41,595 bases of DNA, taken from assembly GCA_026989265.1 (NCBI GenBank), contig JALSJP010000031.1, positions 1 through 41,595 of the forward strand. Direction: 5' to 3'. The DNA is from Micavibrio sp. GTDB taxonomy: Bacteria > Pseudomonadota > Alphaproteobacteria > Micavibrionales > Micavibrionaceae. Under the pieces are notes generated by a model. The model ran no database searches. It was given only the letters and a program-made list of their open reading frames with translations, and was not told the DNA's origin. The position numbers and the translations under genes are program-made. This document shows, one piece after another, positions 36,185-41,595 of the stretch (within the stretch, counting starts at the first letter, position 1; each line of letters begins with the position of its first letter).

Positions 36185-37320
36185 GCCTTGTAAAATCTGA
36201 GGATGATCACGCCAAAACATGGCCAGATGAACCTCAGAGATTCACATTGGATGATGTGGATGTTTTTCTTCTTTGGTGTGTGAAGCAGAATTCTTCTGAT
36301 ATTACCATTCAAAGTGAACGCCCTGCATATAATGAAATTAGTGGGGAGCTTTACCCTGGAACATTTCGTAACATTGATGCATCTGATATGGCTGTGTTTT
36401 TGGAAAAATTATATGGAGCAGAGGCAAGGGCGCGTCTAGCCTCGGGAAATGATCTTGATGTATCATATGAAATTAGACCCGACCGCTATACGCGCATACG
36501 TTTCCGCGTTAATATAACGGCTATACTTTCTAAGGGGCGTGATGGCGCACAAATTACAATGCGGACATTGCCTAGTGAGCCACCAACAATGGATGATCTT
36601 ACTATCGAGCAAGAGATCAGGGATGCTTGGGCTCCGCGTCAAGGTTTGGTTATTATAACAGGCGCGACAGGTTCGGGTAAAAGTACATTGCTTGCCGCAG
36701 GTAATCGTATGCTTTTGGAACGCCCGCGTGGATGCGGTAAAATGCTTACTTACGAATCGCCTATTGAATACACATATGACAGTATTCAAAGTCCGCGTTC
36801 GCTAGTTTCACAAACTGAAATACCAAAGCATTTGCCTGATTTTGCGCATGGGGTGCGAAATGCATTAAGGCGTAAGCCTGAAATTATTCTTGTTGGTGAG
36901 TCGCGTGATCGGGAAACCATTAATGCATCAATAGAGGCAGCGCAAACTGGTCACGCTGTATATACTACAACCCACACACTTGGCGTTGCTAATACAGTTC
37001 AGCGTATGCTTTCCACATATGACATGGCAGAACGCGAAGAGCGAGCTGTCGCCCTTATTGAAACGCTACGTCTTATTGTTACTCAAGCACTTGTTGCGCG
37101 CATAGGCGGCGGGCGGTGCGGTGTTCGTGAGTGGATGGTGTTCCCTGATGATGTTCGTGAAAAGCTAATGGATATGCATTTTACCAAATGGCCAAATGAA
37201 ATAAATCGTATGCTTCCTCAATATGGTCAGACTATGGGGCGCTCTGCTGAAATAGCTTTTGAAGATGAGACTATTGACAGGCGAAGTTATTTATTGCTTT
37301 CTTCTAGCACTGGATCATAA
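36163..37320 (+). CDS. dotB: Dot/Icm secretion ATPase DotB
   Basis: DotB is the cytoplasmic VirB11/PilT-like hexameric ATPase that energises type IVB secretion. The 385-residue protein has an N-terminal domain (about 27-140) and a C-terminal ATPase domain. The latter carries Walker A GATGSGKS at 167-174, the acidic box TYESPIEY near 196-203, Walker B IILVGESRD at 241-249 and the His box TGHAVYTTTHT at 262-272. The N-terminal DVDVFLLWCVKQNSSDITIQS matches DotB/TraJ rather than pilus-retraction PilT. It overlaps dotC by 22 nt. Confidence 0.92.
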   Translation: MEARKPVSLVKSEDDHAKTWPDEPQRFTLDDVDVFLLWCVKQNSSDITIQSERPAYNEISGELYPGTFRNIDASDMAVFLEKLYGAEARARLASGNDLDVSYEIRPDRYTRIRFRVNITAILSKGRDGAQITMRTLPSEPPTMDDLTIEQEIRDAWAPRQGLVIITGATGSGKSTLLAAGNRMLLERPRGCGKMLTYESPIEYTYDSIQSPRSLVSQTEIPKHLPDFAHGVRNALRRKPEIILVGESRDRETINASIEAAQTGHAVYTTTHTLGVANTVQRMLSTYDMAEREERAVALIETLRLIVTQALVARIGGGRCGVREWMVFPDDVREKLMDMHFTKWPNEINRMLPQYGQTMGRSAEIAFEDETIDRRSYLLLSSSTGS

Positions 37321-37384
37321 AAGTAATGTTAATTTAATATTATATATGTATGATCAAGCATATGAATAATATAAGAGCTTGCAA

Positions 37385-37681
37385 ATGAAAGAGTTAGAGA
37401 ATTTAGAAGATAAAATGAACTGGCATTGGCGCGATACTATGCGCACTGTCAGGTTTCTTGGATTCGATGCCAGAGTTGCATTTCTTATTCCCGTATGGTT
37501 AATTTACCTTAGATGGTCAACAATCATCCTATCATTTATGGTTTTTTATGTTTTTAAAATGCTTGAAAATAAAGGGTTAACATTTCCCGCTGCTCTGCGC
37601 GCTCTTAGATGCTGGATAATTGGAAGTGAAAGACCAGGGCAAATCGGCGTTAATAAACATGAATTTCTCGATTACGGATAA
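37385..37681 (+). CDS. icmT: Dot/Icm membrane protein IcmT
   Basis: IcmT (TraK of IncI plasmids) is a small inner-membrane part of type IVB systems. I chose the ATG at 37385 (98 residues) with AAGAG upstream; a TTG two codons earlier is also open. The segment NWHWRDTMRTVRFLGFDARV, then hydrophobic spans AFLIPVWLIYLRWSTIIL and FMVFYVFKMLENKGLTFP, and LRALRCWIIG follow the IcmT pattern. It comes 64 nt after dotB, the same order as traJ-traK. Confidence 0.85.
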   Translation: MKELENLEDKMNWHWRDTMRTVRFLGFDARVAFLIPVWLIYLRWSTIILSFMVFYVFKMLENKGLTFPAALRALRCWIIGSERPGQIGVNKHEFLDYG

Positions 37682-37803
37682 TAACTTGTTTGTTTTATAT
37701 GTATTTATTAGACTTAACACTTGAATTATCAAACTATCAAATATATCCTAATTTTCAGTGTTGTTTGTTTTACAATGCCAGTAATTAAATTTAGGAATAG
37801 CAA

Positions 37804-38301
37804 ATGCCTTCAAAATATAAACGTTTTCTACTATCTGCATGCCTACCATTAATGATCGCTGGTGCTTTGACACCTTCTATGGTCAATGCTGGCTTTGAGT
37901 GGAATGCACCTAAAAAGGTAATTCCCCCATATGTTAGTTCTGATAGTAAAGAAAAAATTGAAACAGTAAATGACAATTATGTGTTTGAAGTTATAGAAGG
38001 CTTTGGTACGGATATGCCACTGGCTCTCGTTTTAAGGCAGATAGTACCAGCAAAATATGCTTTCTCTTTTGATGAGTCCGTAGATCTAGGAGCCATTATT
38101 TCTTGGAAGGGTGGAAAAGCATGGAATATTGTGCTGGAAGATGCTATTGCCCCTTTAAACATAGTATATGAGATTAATGGTAATAAATTAAAATTAAGCA
38201 AGCTTCAAGATGTGTTTATAGGTAATGATGATGTTACGATTACACCAATAATTGATATAGATGGAATAATTGGAACAGAAAAAAAAAAGCAACTTTACTA
38301 A
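37804..38301 (+). CDS. TcpQ/secretin-N-domain protein, first ORF of a frameshifted gene
   Basis: A 165-residue ORF with a signal peptide (cleavage near VNA-GF, residue 29). A domain at about 58-135 (FGTDMPLALVLRQIVPAKYAF, WKGGKAWNIVLEDAIAPLNI) resembles the short secretin N-domain/TcpQ-type fold used in type IV pilus and type IVB systems. It runs into a 10-A tract and stops 13 nt later. Reading back one base at the tract leads directly into the next ORF, giving one protein of about 402 residues. It lies 122 nt after icmT. Confidence 0.72.
   Translation: MPSKYKRFLLSACLPLMIAGALTPSMVNAGFEWNAPKKVIPPYVSSDSKEKIETVNDNYVFEVIEGFGTDMPLALVLRQIVPAKYAFSFDESVDLGAIISWKGGKAWNIVLEDAIAPLNIVYEINGNKLKLSKLQDVFIGNDDVTITPIIDIDGIIGTEKKKQLY
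38279..38289 (+). promoter_or_regulatory. A10-G slippery tract, A AAA AAG in frame
   Basis: Ten A (38279-38288) and a G are read in the upstream frame as GAA AAA AAA AAG. The in-frame heptamer A AAA AAG is the classic -1 slip site, as in dnaX. A -1 shift here joins the two TcpQ-domain ORFs exactly. A short GCC-GAA-GGC hairpin lies about 20 nt downstream, weak as a stimulator. A simple indel or assembly error is the alternative. Confidence 0.55.
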
Positions 38302-38336
38302 CGGGTGAAGCCGAAGGCAAAAATTTATCTATTAGT

Positions 38337-39011
38337 ATGTACCCTCTTGCTTCAGAACCTCAAAAGGAACATGTCGAGCAAGCCTCCCCTCCCAAAGAAA
38401 TAATTGAGTGGAATATTCTTGAAAAAGTTGAAAATAATATAGAGCCTATAAGTGTTATTGAAGATATTAATGAAAAAGTAACCATAGAATCTAATATAAT
38501 CTCAGATATTCCTATTGCCAATATCGCGCCTAATGTAAAAGAAAATATCCAATGGGTGGAAATTGAAAAATCAGATATTATTGCAGAAGAAATACTATCT
38601 ACTGAGCAAAATAATCTAGTTGCAGATACAAAGATAGAGCCTTTGGATATAACAGAAATAGAGGTTGAAACAATAAAAACTATGGAGATAGATTCCGTAG
38701 ATGCCATAATTCCAGTAGAAGAGGCAGCAATAGTAGAAACGATCTCTTTGCAAGAAAAACCCTCAAACGAGATACATATTTGGAAAGCCAAGCGTGGCTC
38801 TGACCTAAAAGAAATTCTGGTGAAGTGGAGTGATAAAGAGCAAATTAAATTAACATGGAATTTACCCGATAATTACAAAATAGAAAAAGATATTTTTATT
38901 AGCGCTACATTTAAAAATGCTATTGATGTTTTATTTTCTAAGGGTCTAAATAACGCTCCTAAATATAAGTTAGCAAAATCACCATCTTATGAAATCATCA
39001 TAGAAAAATAG
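38337..39011 (+). CDS. TcpQ-domain protein, second ORF of the frameshifted gene
   Basis: A 224-residue ORF; the same frame is open back to the A tract at 38279, and the ATG at 38337 lacks a good ribosome binding site, so it is more likely the continuation of the upstream ORF. It has a long acidic, Ile/Glu-rich linker (about 1-145) with recurring W-x-x-x-x-K motifs (IEWNILEKVE, IQWVEIEKSD). A C-terminal TcpQ-like domain (about 147-224) follows: IWKAKRGSDLKEILVKWSD, LTWNLPDNYKI, FKNAIDVLFSKG. Proteins with this domain help secretins assemble; use by the Dot/Icm apparatus is inferred from position. Confidence 0.72.
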   Translation: MYPLASEPQKEHVEQASPPKEIIEWNILEKVENNIEPISVIEDINEKVTIESNIISDIPIANIAPNVKENIQWVEIEKSDIIAEEILSTEQNNLVADTKIEPLDITEIEVETIKTMEIDSVDAIIPVEEAAIVETISLQEKPSNEIHIWKAKRGSDLKEILVKWSDKEQIKLTWNLPDNYKIEKDIFISATFKNAIDVLFSKGLNNAPKYKLAKSPSYEIIIEK

Positions 39012-39028
39012 CAATAATCTCAAGCCTA

Positions 39029-39053
39029 AAAACCATCCTCATAAGGGTGGTTT
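39029..39053. terminator. Bidirectional terminator
   Basis: AAACCATCC (about 39030-39038) pairs with GGGTGGTTT (39045-39053), one G-U pair on the plus strand, with A-rich and T-rich flanks. It ends the Dot/Icm cluster and overlaps the last codons of sixA on the other strand. Confidence 0.75.
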
Positions 39054-39581
39054 ATTACGCGGTTTATCCATGTAATCCATAGGGGCGCTTAGAATTACCA
39101 GATCATTTTCGGCGGGCTTTATATCTGCCCAATTTTCACATTTACACTCAATCACACTTAGAGATGCGGGCGGATAGCCTTCGGATAATTTTTGCATCAT
39201 TGCATCACTACCTTGCGCGGCGAGCAATATAACCAGCTCATAAATGCTGGGGTTATGAGCAATTATCAAGATGTTACTATGCTTATCACTAACTTGTTGT
39301 ATTTCATATAAATAATCGCCAACCCCGCCGCTATAAAGCATTTCAGGGAAGATAGCCTTTGGCACTTGTAAATTTTGTTGCAGGTTTTCCAATGTCTGAC
39401 GCGTGCGATTAGCAGGCGAGCATAGCACGTTATCAGGGATAAGATTTTGCTCTGTCATTCGCTTCCCCAAAACCTTGGCATCATGCTCACCTTTTGGTGC
39501 AAGAACGCGGCTTTTATCACCATTACTATTGGGCAGCGCCATGGCATGGCGCAATATAAATAGCCTTTTATTTGCCATCAA
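39039..39581 (-). CDS. SixA-type phosphohistidine phosphatase
   Basis: A 180-residue histidine phosphatase. The RHG-type motif is LFILRHAMAL with catalytic His near 12. LAPKGEHDAKVLGKRM, the second Arg in VLCSPANRTRQTLEN, and the second His in ILIIAHNPSIYEL complete the site. The short length and RHA motif fit SixA, which removes phosphate from His-containing phosphotransfer proteins. The target here is unknown. Its ATG overlaps the rnd stop by 4 nt, so the two are coupled. Confidence 0.87.
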   Translation of the reverse strand: MMANKRLFILRHAMALPNSNGDKSRVLAPKGEHDAKVLGKRMTEQNLIPDNVLCSPANRTRQTLENLQQNLQVPKAIFPEMLYSGGVGDYLYEIQQVSDKHSNILIIAHNPSIYELVILLAAQGSDAMMQKLSEGYPPASLSVIECKCENWADIKPAENDLVILSAPMDYMDKPRNKPPL

Positions 39582-40738
39582 AATTCCCCAATATCAAATT
39601 TGGTAATTTTGCCATCTTTAAGACCAATTGCGAGCTTGCCATGTTTTACTGCAATGGCTTCTGCGCCAAATACCTCCCTGCGCCAGCCTTTTAACGCTGG
39701 AACATCGGCTTCATCATTCACTGCGATTGCTTCTATATCTGCCGCGCTAGCAATAATTTTTGCTGCAACGTCATGCTCAGCGCTTTGAATTTTAAGCAGC
39801 ATTTTTAATATATCAGCAACAGCCATAGCGCTAGAAGGCATTGGCTCTTTTTTCTTTGGCTCTGGCCAGCTATCTTTGGGGGCATTAAGGGCTTTTGCTA
39901 TTACTTCTAACATCTGCTTACCTGTGCGACCTTCCGCCATTTCCTTAGAAATATTTCGGATTTTTGCTAGCTGGTTTTTATCTCGTGGAGCTTGATTAGC
40001 CATATCCGAAAGCGCATCATCACGAATAATCCACGGCTTTGGGATATCACGTTTTTGCGCCGTTACCTCTCGCCATGCGGCAAGCTCGCGCAATATAGCA
40101 AGGCTTTTAGGCTTGGGTGAGCGAATCTTTATGCGCTCCCATGCTTTATACGGATCATTGGCATAGGTGGCGGGATTAGTTAATATACGTTCTTCCTGAG
40201 CCACCCAATTAACGCGCCCGCGTTTCTCTAATTCTGCTTTTAAGCTTATATAAACGTCACAAAGATGAGTTACATCACCAAGCGCGTAAGTAATTTGCTT
40301 ATCACTAAGTGGGCGCAGTGACCAATTTGTAAATTGCGAGCTTTTATCAACTTGCTCACCCGTGACTTGACGAACAATATTCTCATACCCCACGGAATCG
40401 CCATATCCGCAAACCATAGCAGCAATTTGAGTATCAAAAAACGGCTCGACTACTTTTCCAGTAAGGTTATAGAATATCTCTAAATCCTGCCTGCCTGAAT
40501 GAAATATTTTAAGAACATTTTTATTCGCGAGCAGCTCAAATAATGGCTCAAGATTAATGCCATCAGCCAGAGGATCAATAGCCTTAGCATATTTATCGGG
40601 AGTACTTAACTGCACAAGGCAAAGCTTGGGGTAGTAGGTTTTCTCCCGCAAAAACTCTGTATCTATAGTTATATATTCATGCTTGGAAAGCTCTTCGCAA
40701 AAAGCTTTAACATCTTCTGATTTTGTGATTATTGGCAT
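39578..40738 (-). CDS. rnd: Ribonuclease D
   Basis: RNase D is a 3'-5' exonuclease that trims tRNA precursors. The 386-residue protein has the DEDD exonuclease motifs: [15 protein letters not shown] (Asp, Glu), [14 protein letters not shown] (Asp), and [15 protein letters not shown] (Tyr, Asp). An HRDC-type domain with [22 protein letters not shown] follows, then a second C-terminal helical region. Length is normal. It diverges from aspS with 139 bp between, an arrangement common in alphaproteobacteria. Confidence 0.95.
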   Translation of the reverse strand: MPIITKSEDVKAFCEELSKHEYITIDTEFLREKTYYPKLCLVQLSTPDKYAKAIDPLADGINLEPLFELLANKNVLKIFHSGRQDLEIFYNLTGKVVEPFFDTQIAAMVCGYGDSVGYENIVRQVTGEQVDKSSQFTNWSLRPLSDKQITYALGDVTHLCDVYISLKAELEKRGRVNWVAQEERILTNPATYANDPYKAWERIKIRSPKPKSLAILRELAAWREVTAQKRDIPKPWIIRDDALSDMANQAPRDKNQLAKIRNISKEMAEGRTGKQMLEVIAKALNAPKDSWPEPKKKEPMPSSAMAVADILKMLLKIQSAEHDVAAKIIASAADIEAIAVNDEADVPALKGWRREVFGAEAIAVKHGKLAIGLKDGKITKFDIGEF

Positions 40739-40877
40739 GTTATCTCGTTATCTAAAGAAAACCATCATACAAAATCATGGGCATTCGTCCAGCCTTATTA
40801 AAAATAGGCGTGACATTACGGTGATATTCGTTATAAATCATCACTTAAATTTAATATTACTAACGGGAATAAATATA

Positions 40878-41595
40878 ATGCACGCTTTTAGAACTCATAA
40901 TTGTGAAGCTTTAAGAAAAGATAATGACGGCGAAACTGTTAAATTATCAGGCTGGATACATCGCATATATGATTTGGGCGGAGTGTTATTTATAATCTTG
41001 CGCGATACTCATGGCTTAACACAATGTGTGATAGAGCAGGATTCACCGCTTTTTGAGAAGCTTAGCGATTATCGCGTAGAATCGGTTATCACTATAGTGG
41101 GCAAGGTACGCGCGCGCGCTAGCGATACTGTTAATCCAAAAATGGCAACTGGTGAAATTGAAATTTATATTGATGAGGCGGAGCTGCAATCTGCTGCCGA
41201 TGTTCTCCCATTTCAAGTATATGAAGATGACGGCGCGGGCGAGGATATCCGCCTTAGATATCGCTATCTCGATTTACGCCGCGAGGGGATGCAAAAGAAA
41301 ATCCGCCTTCGCAATGATGTGATTGCCACTATGCGCGACAATATGCACTCTAAAGATTTCCAAGAGTTTCAAACTCCGATTTTAACCGCTAGCTCTCCTG
41401 AAGGGGCGCGGGATTATTTAGTGCCTTCTCGCTTGCACCCAGGGAAATTCTATGCCCTACCACAAGCGCCACAGCAATTTAAACAGCTCCTCATGATGAG
41501 CGGGTTTGATAAGTATTTTCAAATCGCGCCATGTTTTCGTGATGAAGATGGCAGAGCAGACCGCCTCGCCGAGTTCTATCAGCTTGACGTTGAGA
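40878..41595 (+). CDS. aspS: Aspartyl-tRNA synthetase (partial, 5' part)
   Basis: AspS charges tRNA-Asp. About 239 residues are present; the gene continues past the window. From the ATG at 40878 it reads [19 protein letters not shown], the anticodon-binding OB fold with [21 protein letters not shown], then the class II motif region [32 protein letters not shown], and motif 2 [16 protein letters not shown]. The EFYQLD variant following motif 2 is the alphaproteobacterial type. A weak ribosome binding site precedes the start. Confidence 0.96.
   Translation, partial: MHAFRTHNCEALRKDNDGETVKLSGWIHRIYDLGGVLFIILRDTHGLTQCVIEQDSPLFEKLSDYRVESVITIVGKVRARASDTVNPKMATGEIEIYIDEAELQSAADVLPFQVYEDDGAGEDIRLRYRYLDLRREGMQKKIRLRNDVIATMRDNMHSKDFQEFQTPILTASSPEGARDYLVPSRLHPGKFYALPQAPQQFKQLLMMSGFDKYFQIAPCFRDEDGRADRLAEFYQLDVE

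Overview
The window looks like a chromosomal segment of an AT-rich (roughly 40% GC by eye) alphaproteobacterium. The protein families and several gene neighbourhoods fit that class: clpS-clpA, fpg-conserved hypothetical-rpsT-dnaA, acpP-fabF-mltG, and rnd divergent from aspS. The closest group cannot be fixed by reading alone. A chromosomal Dot/Icm (type IVB) module in a low-GC alphaproteobacterium suggests a Micavibrio-like, predatory or host-associated lineage, but that is inference.

Layout. 1-2.4 kb: the end of clpS and complete clpA, followed by a short inverted copy of the 3' end of groEL. 2.7-6.2 kb (minus): biotin genes bioB-bioF-DUF6629-bioD, with no bioA in the window. 6.3-11 kb: a His/Lys/Arg-rich secreted protein, then dnaA, rpsT, a small secreted protein, mutM and an anchored protein of unknown function. 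11.1-13.8 kb: YgjV-like membrane protein, then an AT-rich accessory patch with an XRE/TrmB-like regulator translationally coupled to a DUF2156-type acyltransferase. The patch has a palindromic operator candidate upstream and a gene-tail fragment downstream. 13.8-17.2 kb: dapE, truA, fmt, def. 17.3-17.8 kb: a damaged strip with a secretion-signal gene cut by an IS630 transposase remnant, a REP-like hairpin and a 100-bp palindrome. 17.8-19.9 kb: groESL with a heat-shock-like promoter. 20-26.2 kb: a CzcCBA-type metal efflux operon led by a small His/Cys-rich secreted protein. 26.2-33.6 kb: pdxS-pdxT, a HI0933-type flavoprotein, a SulP transporter, a Cys-tailed small protein, and acpP-fabF-mltG. 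33.8-39 kb (plus): a DsbC/G-like thiol oxidoreductase, dotD, dotC, dotB, icmT and a TcpQ-domain gene split by a frameshift on a 10-A tract. 39-41.6 kb: sixA and rnd (minus), and the start of aspS (plus).

How the parts work together. Most of the window is housekeeping: replication start, protein quality control, Met-tRNA formylation and deformylation, fatty acid carrier and elongation, biotin, PLP and lysine/cell-wall precursor synthesis. Three units are accessory. The Czc unit exports metal ions across both membranes. The Dot/Icm unit supplies outer-membrane-associated lipoprotein/secretin-partner parts (DotD, DotC), the secretion ATPase (DotB), a small membrane protein (IcmT) and a disulfide enzyme; the order dotD-dotC-dotB-icmT is that of IncI traH-I-J-K. 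The rest of the secretion machine must lie elsewhere.

The observations most worth a second look are the in-frame A AAA AAG heptamer joining the two TcpQ-domain ORFs, the inverted groEL tail left behind clpA about 15 kb from groEL, and the coupled regulator/acyltransferase pair. No rRNA, tRNA or CRISPR array was seen.
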